Assembly: GCF_022829635.1 (NCBI RefSeq)
Contig: NZ_JAKSYO010000206.1
Span: 1 to 64,000 of the forward strand
Reading direction: 5' to 3'
DNA from: Methylobacterium sp. E-066
GTDB taxonomy: Bacteria; Pseudomonadota; Alphaproteobacteria; Rhizobiales; Beijerinckiaceae
Length of the DNA stretch: 64,000 nt
The position numbers and the translations under genes were made by a program. The notes beneath the pieces were generated by a model. That model had not been told where the DNA came from. It saw only the letters and a list, made by a program, of their open reading frames with translations, and searched no databases. Positions 45,252 through 53,996 of the stretch are shown piece after piece (positions within the stretch are counted from its first letter, which is position 1; each line of letters opens with the position of its first letter).

Positions 45252-46304
45252 ATGTGCGACCGTCACGGCGATTATCGCGTTCCTGATTTCTCGCAGTTCA
45301 AACCCAACCGCAGACGCTTCCTCGGCGGAACCGCCGCGGCGCTCACGCTCGCCGTCGGGCCCGGCACGATCGGCCAGGCGATGGCGGCCAACGGCATCCG
45401 AGCGACGCACGGGACCGGGTTCTGCAACCTGAACTTCTTCCTGGCCGAGGCGATGCAGCTCGCCAAAGATGACGGGCTGACTATCGACTTCGTCAACACG
45501 CCGACCTTCTCCGATCAGGTCACCTTCCTCGGCATGGGTCAGGTCGATGCCGGCGTGATGCCCTATACGAGCTTCATGGCGCTCTACGACGCCGGCGCTC
45601 CAGTCAAGATCGTGGCCGGCGGCGGCATCGAGGGTTGCGTGCTCGTGGCCCAGCCCGGCCTCGACAGCCCGGAAAAGCTCAAGGGCAAGACGCTCGGCAC
45701 CTTCCAGCTCGATACGCTGGAGGTGCTGCCCTACGACTGGCTGAAGAAGAACGGCGTCGCCTTCAAGGACATCACGGTCCGCTACATGGGCTCGACCCCG
45801 GAGGCCGTGGAGGCGTTCCGCGCCGGCGCCCTCGATATCATCTCGACGATCGAGCCCTACGGCACCGCGCTCCTCACCGACGTGAAGGGTGCCGTCAAAC
45901 TCTCCGACGGCACCGACATCTATGGCAAGGGCTACACCGACTGCGTGCTCGCGGTGCGCAACGACCTGATCGACAAGAACCCAGCGGCGGTCAAAGCCCT
46001 GATCAAAGGCATGATGAAGGCCCAGGCCGTGGCGGAGGGCGACCCCCAGACCGCCCTGAACAAGCTCGTCGGCTCCTACTACAAGACCTCAATGAGCAAC
46101 GCCCAGCTCGCCATGGGCCGGCAGCCCTCGGTGGTGGACGCCCGCAACCAGACGCAGTTCATCCTCGACCGGACCGATTCCGTCGCCGAGATGGGCTACA
46201 TCAAGAAGAAGCCCGGCCGCGACGCGATCGACTGGACCCTGCTGGAACAGGTCATCGCCGAAAACCCGGAGCTCTACGGCAAGCTCAAGCTGAAGTCGGC
46301 CTGA
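45252..46304 (+). CDS. NMT1/SsuA-type ABC substrate-binding protein
   Basis: A 350-residue periplasmic protein with a Tat-like signal (FKPNRRRFLGGTAAALTLAV). The mature part follows the NMT1/THI5-like fold: LNFFLAEAMQLAKDDGLTIDFVNTPTFSDQVTFLGMGQVDAGVMPYTSF, then TPEAVEAFRAGALDIISTIEPYGTALL. Such proteins bind pyrimidines, sulfonates, taurine or similar small organics. RBS GAGGAGAG lies just before the ATG. First gene of a transporter-plus-amidohydrolase operon, so the ligand is probably a nitrogenous amide or ring compound. Confidence 0.88.
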   Translation: MCDRHGDYRVPDFSQFKPNRRRFLGGTAAALTLAVGPGTIGQAMAANGIRATHGTGFCNLNFFLAEAMQLAKDDGLTIDFVNTPTFSDQVTFLGMGQVDAGVMPYTSFMALYDAGAPVKIVAGGGIEGCVLVAQPGLDSPEKLKGKTLGTFQLDTLEVLPYDWLKKNGVAFKDITVRYMGSTPEAVEAFRAGALDIISTIEPYGTALLTDVKGAVKLSDGTDIYGKGYTDCVLAVRNDLIDKNPAAVKALIKGMMKAQAVAEGDPQTALNKLVGSYYKTSMSNAQLAMGRQPSVVDARNQTQFILDRTDSVAEMGYIKKKPGRDAIDWTLLEQVIAENPELYGKLKLKSA

Positions 46305-46308
46305 GCGG

Positions 46309-47238
46309 ATGGCCATCGATCTCGCCCGCGCCGCCGCCGTCCCGCACGGCCAGCCGCGTCTCCCGTTCGCACAGCGCCTGGCGCTGCCCGACGGGTTCGT
46401 CCCACTGCTGCAACGGATCGGCTGGATGCTGGTCTCGGTCGGATGCTTCGCCGGCCTCTGGGAGCTGCTCTGGGCGTTCGGCATCGCCGATGCCAAGCTG
46501 CTGCCGCCACCCCACGTCTTCCTCGGCAACCTCGTCGAGCAGGCGCGGTTCTTCAATACCGCGCAGCGCTGGCAGATCGGCACCGGCATGAACGCCGGCC
46601 CGAGCCCCGCCATGGCGGTGTTGATCACCGTGCTCGCCTCCACCGGGCGGGTGTTGGCAGGGTTGTTCCTGGCCGCGACCCTGTCGATCCTGGTCGGCGT
46701 GGCGATCCGCTACGTCGTGCTGTTCGAGCGGTTGACCCTGCCGACCATCACGCTCCTGGCCCCGGTCTCGCCGATCGCGTGGCTGCCGGTGGCGATCTTC
46801 ATGTTCGGGATCGGCAACGCGCCGGCGATCTTCATGGTGTTCATCGCCCTGTTCTTCACGATGGTCCTCTCGACCATCCATCAGATCGACGGGGTCAACC
46901 GGAACTACATCAACGTCGCCCGGACGATGGGTGCATCGAAGCGCCAGATCTACGCGCGGGTGATCGTGCCGGCGATCCTGCCGGGGCTGCTCGCGGTGCT
47001 GCGCCTCAACCTGTTCGGGGCCTGGATGGTGGTGCTCGTCGCCGAGGCGACCGGCGTCGGCTACGGTCTCGGGCAGGTGATCATGCTGGCGCGCAACACC
47101 TTCAACCCGTCGCTGGTCTTCTTCACCATTACGCTGATCGGCTTCCTCGGCTTCGCCTTCGACCTGATGTTCCGGCTGGTTCAGCGGCGGATGCTCTATT
47201 GGCTGCCACGCGACGCGGGGTCTTCCCTTGGGCTCTGA
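46309..47238 (+). CDS. ABC transporter permease, SsuC/TauC-type
   Basis: A 309-residue inner-membrane permease (BPD_transp_1) with six core helices. The conserved cytoplasmic EAA-type loop reads YINVARTMGASKRQIYARVIVPAILPGLL, and GAWMVVLVAEATGVGYGLGQVI follows, as in SsuC. It starts 5 nt after the binding-protein gene and overlaps the ATPase gene by 11 nt. Confidence 0.9.
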   Translation: MAIDLARAAAVPHGQPRLPFAQRLALPDGFVPLLQRIGWMLVSVGCFAGLWELLWAFGIADAKLLPPPHVFLGNLVEQARFFNTAQRWQIGTGMNAGPSPAMAVLITVLASTGRVLAGLFLAATLSILVGVAIRYVVLFERLTLPTITLLAPVSPIAWLPVAIFMFGIGNAPAIFMVFIALFFTMVLSTIHQIDGVNRNYINVARTMGASKRQIYARVIVPAILPGLLAVLRLNLFGAWMVVLVAEATGVGYGLGQVIMLARNTFNPSLVFFTITLIGFLGFAFDLMFRLVQRRMLYWLPRDAGSSLGL

Positions 47239-48064
47239 CCGTCTCTCCGTTGCCGATCGCCCGGCCGTGTCCGGCGAGAGCGACGCCGTGTCCTGCCGCG
47301 GCGTTTCCAAGGTCTGGGCCGCCGGCACCGCCCGCGCCCACGAGGCCCTGCGCGACATTGATCTCGACGTGCAGCCCGGCGAGTTCGTGGTGTTCCTCGG
47401 CCCGTCCGGATGCGGGAAGAGCACGCTGCTCTACCTGATCGCCGGGCTCGAGGCCGCCACGGGGGGGCGGATCCAGTCCTTCGGCGAGCCGGTGGCTGGA
47501 CCATCCCCCGAACGCAGCCTGATCTTCCAGGAGACCTCGCTCTTCCCTTGGCTCAGCGTCTGGCAGAACGTCAGCTTTGGCCTGTCGCTGAAGGGCGTGC
47601 CGGAATTGGAGCGCCGGAGCATCGCGCGGGCCGCACTCCAGCGGGTCGGCCTCGCCGAGGCGTTCGACAAGCGGCCCGACGAGTTGTCGGGCGGCATGCG
47701 TCAGCGCGTAGCGGTCGCCCGGGCGCTCGCCATGCGCCCGAAAGTCCTGCTGATGGACGAGCCCTTCGCGGCGCTCGACGTGCAGACCCGCCAGAAGATG
47801 CAGGACTTCCTGCTCGATGTCTGGCGCGACAGCGGCGCCTCGGTGCTGTTCGTGACCCACCACATCGACGAGGCGGTGGCGCTCGCCGATCGCGTGGTGG
47901 TGTTCACCGCTCGCCCGGGGCGGATCAAGACGATCGTGGTCAACACCCTGCCGCGCCCCCGCGACCCGTTCTCGCCCGACGCCGAAGCGATGCGGCGGCA
48001 TCTCACCGAACTCCTGCGCGATGAGGTCGACAGGGCCTTCGCCGAGCAGGAAGCCCTCGCCTGA
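47228..48064 (+). CDS. ABC transporter ATPase, SsuB/TauB-type
   Basis: A 278-residue nucleotide-binding protein: Walker A GPSGCGKS (58-65), Q-loop FQETSLFPWLSVWQNV, signature LSGGMRQRVAVARALA, Walker B VLLMDEPFAALDVQTR, switch His in FVTHHIDEAVALADRVVVF. The start is a TTG inside the permease gene; later in-frame GTG codons would trim a non-conserved N-terminus. It completes the importer with the two preceding genes. Confidence 0.91.
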   Translation: MGSDRLSVADRPAVSGESDAVSCRGVSKVWAAGTARAHEALRDIDLDVQPGEFVVFLGPSGCGKSTLLYLIAGLEAATGGRIQSFGEPVAGPSPERSLIFQETSLFPWLSVWQNVSFGLSLKGVPELERRSIARAALQRVGLAEAFDKRPDELSGGMRQRVAVARALAMRPKVLLMDEPFAALDVQTRQKMQDFLLDVWRDSGASVLFVTHHIDEAVALADRVVVFTARPGRIKTIVVNTLPRPRDPFSPDAEAMRRHLTELLRDEVDRAFAEQEALA

Positions 48065-48091
48065 CCAATTCCGACCATAACGGACCGAAGC

Positions 48092-49633
48092 ATGGCCACA
48101 TCGTTGATTCGCAGCCGGCAGATGATCACCCGCACCCTCGACCGTGAGCGCTGGGAGGAGGTCGCCGACGGAGCTGTGCTCCAGAAGGACGGGGTAATCG
48201 AGGCGGTCGGCACCTACGCGGAGTTGCATGCGCGCTATCCCGACGCGCCCGTGATCGGCTCCGGCCGCGAGATCCTGCTGCCGGGCTTTGTCAACGGGCA
48301 TCATCACGTCGGCCTGACGCCGGTCCAGCTCGGCTCCCCCGACATGCCGCTGGAGCTGTGGTTCGTCACCCGCATGGTGGCGCGCAACCTGAACCTCTAC
48401 CTCGACACCCTGTACTCGGCCTTCGAGATGGTCGGCTCCGGGATCACCACGGTCCAGCACATCCACGGCTGGATGCCTGGAAGCTTGGAAGAGGTCGAAG
48501 CGCGCTCGAACGAGGTGCTGCGCGCCTATCGCGACATCGGCATGCGGGTCTCGTACTGCTTCGCAGTGCGCGACCAGAACCGACTCGTCTACCAGGCGGA
48601 CATGGATTTCGTGGCGAGCCTGCCGACGTCGCTTCAGGACCCGATGAAGCGCTGGTTCGAACGCTTTCAGATGTCGCTGGAGGACAACTTCGCGCTGTTC
48701 CGTAGCTTGCATTCAGGCCAAGCCGGAGCTGCCCGGGCCAAGATCCAGCTTGCTCCGGCCAACCTTCACTGGTGCTCCGACGCGGCGCTCGAGGGCCTGT
48801 CCGGCCTCTCCGAATCCTACAATGTGCCGATGCACATGCATCTGGTCGAGACCGCCTACCAGAAGGCCTACGCAGAAAAGCGCAGCGGCGGGACGGCGGT
48901 GGAACATCTTGACCGGTTCGGCCTGCTCGGGCCGCGCATGACGCTCGGCCATGGCGTCTGGCTGAACGAGGCCGACATCGACCGCGTGGCCGCGACCGGA
49001 ACCTGCATCTGCCACAACTGCTCCTCAAACTTCCGACTGCGTTCGGGCGTGGCGGCGCTCAACCGCTTCGAGGCGAAGGGCATCAACACCGCGATTGGCC
49101 TCGACGAAGCAGGCATCAACGACGATCGCGACATGCTCCAGGAGATGCGGCTCGTGCTGCGCGCCCACCGGGTGCCCGGCATGGACGAGGCCGACGTGCC
49201 GGGCATGGCCCAGGTGCTGCGCATGGCGACTGTCGGGGGCGCCCGCACCACCGGATTCGGCGACGGCCTCGGCACGATCGAGGTCGGCAAAGCCGCCGAC
49301 CTCGTGCTGCTGGACTGGGACCAGATCGCATATCCCTACCTCGACGCCGAGACGCCGCTGCTCGACGCGGTGATCCAGCGCGCCAAGACCGGCGGCGTCA
49401 CGACGGTGCTGTGCGACGGCGAGGTGCTCTACGCTGATGGCCGTTTCACCCGGGTCGACCGCGACGCCGCCCTGAAGGCCCTGCACGACGACTTGGCACG
49501 CGCGCTGTCAGACGATGAGGTCGAGCGTCGTCAGCTCTCAAAGGCCCTCCTTCCCCATGCCCGGCGCTTTTACGCAGACTATATCGACCCCGGTCGGCAC
49601 GAGCCGTTCTACCGCCCGAGTTCGCGCGTCTGA
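48092..49633 (+). CDS. Amidohydrolase, TrzA/AtzA-like metal-dependent deaminase family
   Basis: A 513-residue cytosolic amidohydrolase. Metal and catalytic motifs: NGHHHVG (HxH, about 70-72), MHMHLVET, GHGVWLNEADI and the Asp in NTAIGLDEAGINDDRDMLQEMRL; CHNCSSNFRLRSG sits between. This group hydrolyses or deaminates triazines, guanine-like rings and related compounds. It follows the ABC importer by 27 nt and precedes the racemase-like gene by 3 nt, so it should process the imported compound. The exact substrate is not predictable. Confidence 0.87.
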   Translation: MATSLIRSRQMITRTLDRERWEEVADGAVLQKDGVIEAVGTYAELHARYPDAPVIGSGREILLPGFVNGHHHVGLTPVQLGSPDMPLELWFVTRMVARNLNLYLDTLYSAFEMVGSGITTVQHIHGWMPGSLEEVEARSNEVLRAYRDIGMRVSYCFAVRDQNRLVYQADMDFVASLPTSLQDPMKRWFERFQMSLEDNFALFRSLHSGQAGAARAKIQLAPANLHWCSDAALEGLSGLSESYNVPMHMHLVETAYQKAYAEKRSGGTAVEHLDRFGLLGPRMTLGHGVWLNEADIDRVAATGTCICHNCSSNFRLRSGVAALNRFEAKGINTAIGLDEAGINDDRDMLQEMRLVLRAHRVPGMDEADVPGMAQVLRMATVGGARTTGFGDGLGTIEVGKAADLVLLDWDQIAYPYLDAETPLLDAVIQRAKTGGVTTVLCDGEVLYADGRFTRVDRDAALKALHDDLARALSDDEVERRQLSKALLPHARRFYADYIDPGRHEPFYRPSSRV

Positions 49634-49636
49634 GGC

Positions 49637-50401
49637 GTGCGAATCCTCCTCGTCAACCCGAACACCTCGGCGGCCATGACGGCCCGGATGGAGGCTGCCG
49701 CCGTCAGCGCGTTGGCCCCGGACGTGCGGCTCACTGCGCTGACGGCGGCGCACGGCCTCCCCTACATCGCGAGCCGAGCGGAGGCGCAGCTCGCCGGCGC
49801 AGCGGTGCTGGAGACTCTGGCCGAACATCAATCCGGCTTCGACGCCGCCGTGATCGCGGCTTTTGGCGATCCCGGCCTGATCGCAGCACGCGAGCTGTTC
49901 GACCTGCCCGTCGTTGGGATGGCCGAGGCGGCGATGCTCACCGCCTGCATGCTCGGCCAGCGCTTCGGTGTCGTGACGTTCTCGGGCACCCTGCTGCCCT
50001 GGTACGAGGATGCGGTGCTGCTGGCCGGACTCTCTGCCCGATGCGCCTGCGTCCGGTCTGTTGCGGCCGGCTTCCGGTCGGTCACGGAGGTGCAGCACGA
50101 GCTTGAGGCCGAGATCATCGCCCTCGCGAACCGCGTTGTGACCGAGGATGGTGTCGACGCGGTGATCCTGGCCGGAGCGCCGCTGACCGGCCTGGCCGTT
50201 CGGATTGCCGAGGCGGTCCCGGTGCCGCTGATCGATCCGCTCTCTGCCGCGCTCGGGCAGGCGCAGGTCATGGTCCGGCTCGGCGTGAAGCCCCCGCGAG
50301 CGGGCCGCTTCGCGCGTCCGCCGGCCAAGCCGGCCGCAGGCTTCGCGCCGTCCCTGCGGCGGTGGATCGAGCGCCGCAACGCCGATGATGGCGCCTGCTG
50401 A
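49637..50401 (+). CDS. Asp/Glu/hydantoin racemase-family protein lacking both catalytic Cys
   Basis: A 254-residue protein with the hydantoin racemase scaffold (ILLVNPNTSAAMTARM, IAAFGDPGLIAARE, LPVVGMAEAAM, RFGVVTFSG). The two catalytic cysteines of the family are replaced: AAFGDPG has Ala75 where xCFxDPG is expected, and ILAGAPL has Gly180 where LGCAGM is expected. The intact paralogue at 60710 has both. Cofactor-independent racemisation is therefore unlikely; a binding, lyase or other role should be considered. GTG start, 3 nt after the amidohydrolase. Confidence 0.82.
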   Translation: MRILLVNPNTSAAMTARMEAAAVSALAPDVRLTALTAAHGLPYIASRAEAQLAGAAVLETLAEHQSGFDAAVIAAFGDPGLIAARELFDLPVVGMAEAAMLTACMLGQRFGVVTFSGTLLPWYEDAVLLAGLSARCACVRSVAAGFRSVTEVQHELEAEIIALANRVVTEDGVDAVILAGAPLTGLAVRIAEAVPVPLIDPLSAALGQAQVMVRLGVKPPRAGRFARPPAKPAAGFAPSLRRWIERRNADDGAC

Positions 50402-50411
50402 GGCAGGTCGC

Positions 50412-51146
50412 TCAGGCGGTCGCGAACACGTCGCCCCATCCAATGAGTGCCTCGGTGCCTGCGCCGGCAAGGTCTATCGCCTTCCACAGGCTGACCGCGA
50501 CCGAATCGTAGACCGGGATGCCGAGTTCGGCCTCCAGGGTGGCGGCGATCGCTCCGCCCGCGAGGTTGGTGCAGACGATGGCCGCGGCCTGCGCGCCCTC
50601 GGCCGCGACGGCGCGCACCATCCCGGCGATCTCGCTTGTGCCGGCCAAAGCGAATTCGAAGTTCTCTGACAGACCGAGATGCCGCTCTGCCGAGCAGTCG
50701 AACCCGTCGGAGCGCCAATTCGCCTGGATCCGCGCCTGGACGTCCCCAGTATAGGGGGTCACCAGCCCAATGCGTTCGATGCCGCGTCGCCGAAACATGT
50801 CGCGGAAAGCAAGCGCGGAGGTCGAGGCCGGCACGCCAGTTCGCTCGGTCACTGCCGCTGCGAGCGCCACGTCATTGTCGAAGCCAAGCCAGGCACCCGC
50901 AGTCCCGTTCCAAAGGATCGAGGCGACCCGCGCATCGGCGAGCAGGTCGGCGGCCGCGAGCATCGGTTCCTGCGCGAATTGGCCCAGTGCGAGGGCTGAC
51001 AGGCCGATCTGGGTCACGCGCACGCGCGAGAAGTGGGCCGTGACCCCGTCCTGCCCGGCCAGCATGCGCGCCGTCATCGGTTCGAGCACGCTGTTCGACG
51101 AAGGGGTGAGCATCCCCAGCCTGATCGTCCGTCCGGATTCGCGCAT
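50412..51146 (-). CDS. Maleate isomerase/arylmalonate decarboxylase-family protein
   Basis: A 244-residue member of the Asp/Glu racemase superfamily: IRLGMLTPSSNSVLEP at the N-terminus (maleate isomerase-like), SILWNGTAGAWLG (first active-site loop), GIERIGLVTPYTGDVQ and AAAIVCTNLAGG (second loop, Cys192). The first loop has Gly81 where maleate isomerases have Cys, leaving one catalytic Cys as in arylmalonate decarboxylase. ATG 51146 is chosen because homology begins there. Convergent with the Cys-less racemase gene; a sigma-54-like element lies 53 nt upstream. Confidence 0.82.
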   Translation of the reverse strand: MRESGRTIRLGMLTPSSNSVLEPMTARMLAGQDGVTAHFSRVRVTQIGLSALALGQFAQEPMLAAADLLADARVASILWNGTAGAWLGFDNDVALAAAVTERTGVPASTSALAFRDMFRRRGIERIGLVTPYTGDVQARIQANWRSDGFDCSAERHLGLSENFEFALAGTSEIAGMVRAVAAEGAQAAAIVCTNLAGGAIAATLEAELGIPVYDSVAVSLWKAIDLAGAGTEALIGWGDVFATA

Positions 51147-51198
51147 CGTGACCAAGGGCTCCAAGCACGAGCCAGGGACGGCTCGGCCGCAGCTCATG

Positions 51199-51213
51199 GC
51201 AAGGTTCGTTCCG
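51199..51213 (-). promoter_or_regulatory. Possible sigma-54 promoter facing the decarboxylase-like gene
   Basis: On the minus strand CGGAACG-AACC-TTGC keeps the invariant GG-N10-GC spacing and a perfect TTGC -12, with two -24 mismatches (TGGCACG expected). It is 53 nt upstream of ATG 51146 and divergent from the promoter at 51351. Confidence 0.45.
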
Positions 51214-51302
51214 ACGCGAACCTCCGGCATCCGGCATCCGGCCGCCGAGATCAAGATTTCCTCTCAGTTTGCTTTTATGCCGTATTCGAGGCTCGGCACA
51301 GA

Positions 51303-51336
51303 TCACCCCCGATCAATCGACATGATACCGGGGTGA
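51303..51336. promoter_or_regulatory. Inverted repeat in the divergent promoter region
   Basis: TCACCCC (51303-51309) and GGGGTGA (51330-51336) form a 7-bp dyad with 20 nt between, just upstream of the -24 element at 51351. It could be an operator or activator site for the divergent genes. Confidence 0.3.
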
Positions 51337-51350
51337 ATCTACCAATCGGG

Positions 51351-51366
51351 TGGCACGACCGTTGCT
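51351..51366 (+). promoter_or_regulatory. Sigma-54 (-24/-12) promoter
   Basis: TGGCACG-ACCG-TTGCT is a complete match to the RpoN consensus, 33 nt upstream of the peptide-type binding-protein start. It should drive the dpp-like transporter, amidase and carbamoylase genes under nitrogen control. Confidence 0.8.
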
Positions 51367-51398
51367 GAGTCCCCCTACAGCTTCAGGGGTCCTTCGGC

Positions 51399-53018
51399 TT
51401 GTCTCGCACACCTCACGTGACTGATCTCTCTCGCCGCACCGTTCTGGCGCTCCCGCTCGGCCTCGCCGCGGCCTCGAACGGCGCAAGCGCCGCCGAACCG
51501 CGGCGGGGCGGCACGATGGTGATGATCGTGCATCCAGAGCCTTCGACCTTAGCGCATTACGCCGTATCGGCCGGCAATATCCCGCCGATCGCCACGCAGG
51601 TCTATGAAGGGCTGTGCACCTACGACTGGGATTTGAACCCACGGCCCAACCTGGCCAAGTCGTGGGATGTTGCAGCGGACGGAAAGACCATCACATTCAC
51701 GCTCCAGGAGGGCGTGACTTTCCACAACGGCAAACCGTTCACCAGCGCGGACGTGCAATACTCCTTCATGGAGATCTTGAAGAAGTATAATCCGATCGCC
51801 CCAGTAATGCTCGCCGAACTGGTAGCAGTCGACACGCCCGATCCGATGACCGCGGTGCTGCGGCTCGCCAACCCGGCTCCGTACATCATGAAAGCGCTCT
51901 CGGGGCGCGACCTGCCGATCTTGTGCCGATCGGTGTTCGAGGGAACTGATGTCCTCCAGAACCCGACCGCCAACAAGCCGATCGGAACCGGCCCGTTCAA
52001 GTTCGTGAGCTGGGAGCGTGGTCAGTCCGTGCGGCTCGACCGCAACGAGAATTACTGGAAGCCGGGGCTGCCGTACCTCAACCGTATCGTCGCCCGCTTC
52101 ATCCCGGATGCCGCAACGCGTTCGGCCGCCATGGAGGCCGGGGAAGCCCATTTCGCCGGCTACAGCGCGGTGAACTATGCCGATCTCGCGCGGATGAAGA
52201 CCAATCCAGTCCTCGACCTGACCACCAAGGGCTACGAGATGACGCCGGCTCAGAGCGTCCTGGAGCTGAACGGCCGCCATCCGCAGCTTCAGAAGAAGGC
52301 GGTGCGCCAAGCCATTGCCTACGCGATCGACCGCAACGTCATCCTCAGGGACGTGATGTTCGGTTACGGCCTGCCCGCCTCGGGTCCACTCAGCCGCAAA
52401 TTCAAGACGGCCGGCCTCTACACCGACGACGTGCGCCAGTATGACGTGCCGGATCGGCTGGAGATCGCCAACCGGCTGCTCGATGAGGCCGGCGCACCCC
52501 GCGGCGCGGGCGGGATGCGCTTCGCCCTCCATCTGGAGGTGAACTCGTTCGGCGAACAGTGGCTGCGGCAGGCCGAATACTTGAAGCAGGCCCTCGCCGC
52601 GGTGGGCATCGACGTGACTCTGCGCTCAGAAGACACCGCCACCTGGCTGCGGCGCGTCTACACGAACTATGATTACGACATCAACGAGCCGTTCCTGAGC
52701 CAGGGCGTCGATCCGGTCTACGGGTTGAACAAGCAGTTCCTGACCTCGCAGATCCGAAAAGGTGTCACCTTCGTCAACAACACGTTCTATTCGAACCCGG
52801 AAGTCGACCGCATGCTCGGCGAGGGCGCGCGCGAGCTGGATCCGGACAAGCGCGGGGCGATCTATAAGAAGGTCCAGCAGATCCTGGCCGAAGACAGCCC
52901 GATGATCTGGCTGATCGACGTGCAATACGTGAGCGTCTTCAACCGGCGCCTCAAGGATCACACCACCGGACCGCTGGGCACACAACAGGCGTTCGAGCGA
53001 GCCTGGATGGACAAGTAA
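51399..53018 (+). CDS. Peptide/nickel-type ABC substrate-binding protein
   Basis: A 539-residue SBP_bac_5 protein with a Tat-like signal (LSRRTVLALPLGLAAAS). Typical blocks follow: EGLCTYDWDLNPRPNLAKSW, VTFHNGKPFTSADVQYSF, GTGPFKFVSWERGQSVRLDRNENYW, AIDRNVI. The start is the TTG at 51399, with a GTG at 51417 possible. It leads a full transporter operon and has a perfect sigma-54 promoter. The ligand is likely a small amide or ureide, judging from the hydrolase genes downstream, rather than a peptide. Confidence 0.9.
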   Translation: MSRTPHVTDLSRRTVLALPLGLAAASNGASAAEPRRGGTMVMIVHPEPSTLAHYAVSAGNIPPIATQVYEGLCTYDWDLNPRPNLAKSWDVAADGKTITFTLQEGVTFHNGKPFTSADVQYSFMEILKKYNPIAPVMLAELVAVDTPDPMTAVLRLANPAPYIMKALSGRDLPILCRSVFEGTDVLQNPTANKPIGTGPFKFVSWERGQSVRLDRNENYWKPGLPYLNRIVARFIPDAATRSAAMEAGEAHFAGYSAVNYADLARMKTNPVLDLTTKGYEMTPAQSVLELNGRHPQLQKKAVRQAIAYAIDRNVILRDVMFGYGLPASGPLSRKFKTAGLYTDDVRQYDVPDRLEIANRLLDEAGAPRGAGGMRFALHLEVNSFGEQWLRQAEYLKQALAAVGIDVTLRSEDTATWLRRVYTNYDYDINEPFLSQGVDPVYGLNKQFLTSQIRKGVTFVNNTFYSNPEVDRMLGEGARELDPDKRGAIYKKVQQILAEDSPMIWLIDVQYVSVFNRRLKDHTTGPLGTQQAFERAWMDK

Positions 53019-53022
53019 TCCG

Positions 53023-53994
53023 GTGCGGCTCGCGCGCTTTCTCGGTCATCGGCTTTTGCTGGCGATCCCGGTGGTCCTGGGCATCGTCGTGCTGAATTTT
53101 TTCTTGATCCACCTGGCGCCTGGCGACGCCGCGTCGGTTCTTGCTGGCGAAAGCGGCGCGGCCAGTCCGGAATACATGGAGCAGCTGCGCCGCAAGTTCG
53201 GCCTCGACCAACCGATGGCGACGCAATTCGGCGTCTACCTGCTCAACATGCTCCACCTCGATCTCGGCTACTCGTTCCGCAACGACAGCCCCGTGGCGAG
53301 CCTGATCCTCGACCGATTGTGGCCGACGAGCCTGCTGATGCTGACCGCCTTCGGGACCGCCCTGGTGATCGGTACGCTCCTCGGCCTCGTGGCGGCCACC
53401 GGGCGCAACTCGTGGCGCGACGCGGTGATCTCGCTTGTGAGCCTGGTGGCCTATGCCACGCCGGGGTTCTGGCTCGGGCTGATGATGATCGTGATCTTCG
53501 CGATCCGGCTCGGCTGGCTTCCCACCAGTGGCTTCGACACGGTGGGGGCCGACAACGAGGGCTGGGACGAGGTCTGGGACGTCGGGCGTCACTTGGTCAT
53601 GCCGGCCGTCGCCCTCTCGCTCTTCTACCTCGCGGTCTACGCCCGGGTGATGCGCGCTTCCGTGCTGGAACAGGTCGGCATGGACTACGTCACCACGGCC
53701 CGGGCCAAGGGCCAGACCGAGGCCCGGGTGATGACCGGCCACGTCCTGCGCAACGCCCTACTGCCGGTGGTCACCATGGCGGGGGTACAGGCCGGCAACC
53801 TGATCGGCGGCTCGATCGTGGTCGAGACGGTGTTCGGCTGGCCGGGGGTCGGCACCCTGGCCTTCAACGCGCTCCAGTCGCGCGACCTCAACCTCCTGCT
53901 CGGGATCTTCTTCGTCTCGGCCTGCCTCGTCGTCGTGATCAACCTCGCCGTGGACCTCGTCTACGTTTGCCTCGATCCTCGGATGGAGCTGTAG
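53023..53994 (+). CDS. ABC transporter permease, DppB-type
   Basis: A 323-residue permease: N-terminus RFLGHRLLLAIPVVLGIVVLNFFLIHLAPGDAA, the PGD block, FGLDQPMATQFGVYL, and the EAA loop DYVTTARAKGQTEARVMTGHVLRNALLPVVT. Six helices. GTG start 4 nt after the binding-protein gene. Partner of the DppC-type permease directly downstream. Confidence 0.92.
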   Translation: MRLARFLGHRLLLAIPVVLGIVVLNFFLIHLAPGDAASVLAGESGAASPEYMEQLRRKFGLDQPMATQFGVYLLNMLHLDLGYSFRNDSPVASLILDRLWPTSLLMLTAFGTALVIGTLLGLVAATGRNSWRDAVISLVSLVAYATPGFWLGLMMIVIFAIRLGWLPTSGFDTVGADNEGWDEVWDVGRHLVMPAVALSLFYLAVYARVMRASVLEQVGMDYVTTARAKGQTEARVMTGHVLRNALLPVVTMAGVQAGNLIGGSIVVETVFGWPGVGTLAFNALQSRDLNLLLGIFFVSACLVVVINLAVDLVYVCLDPRMEL

Positions 53995-53996
53995 CG

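Noticed and set aside
47129..48712. Minus-strand 527-codon frame over the ABC ATPase and amidohydrolase
   Set aside because: Antisense to two genes with complete motifs.
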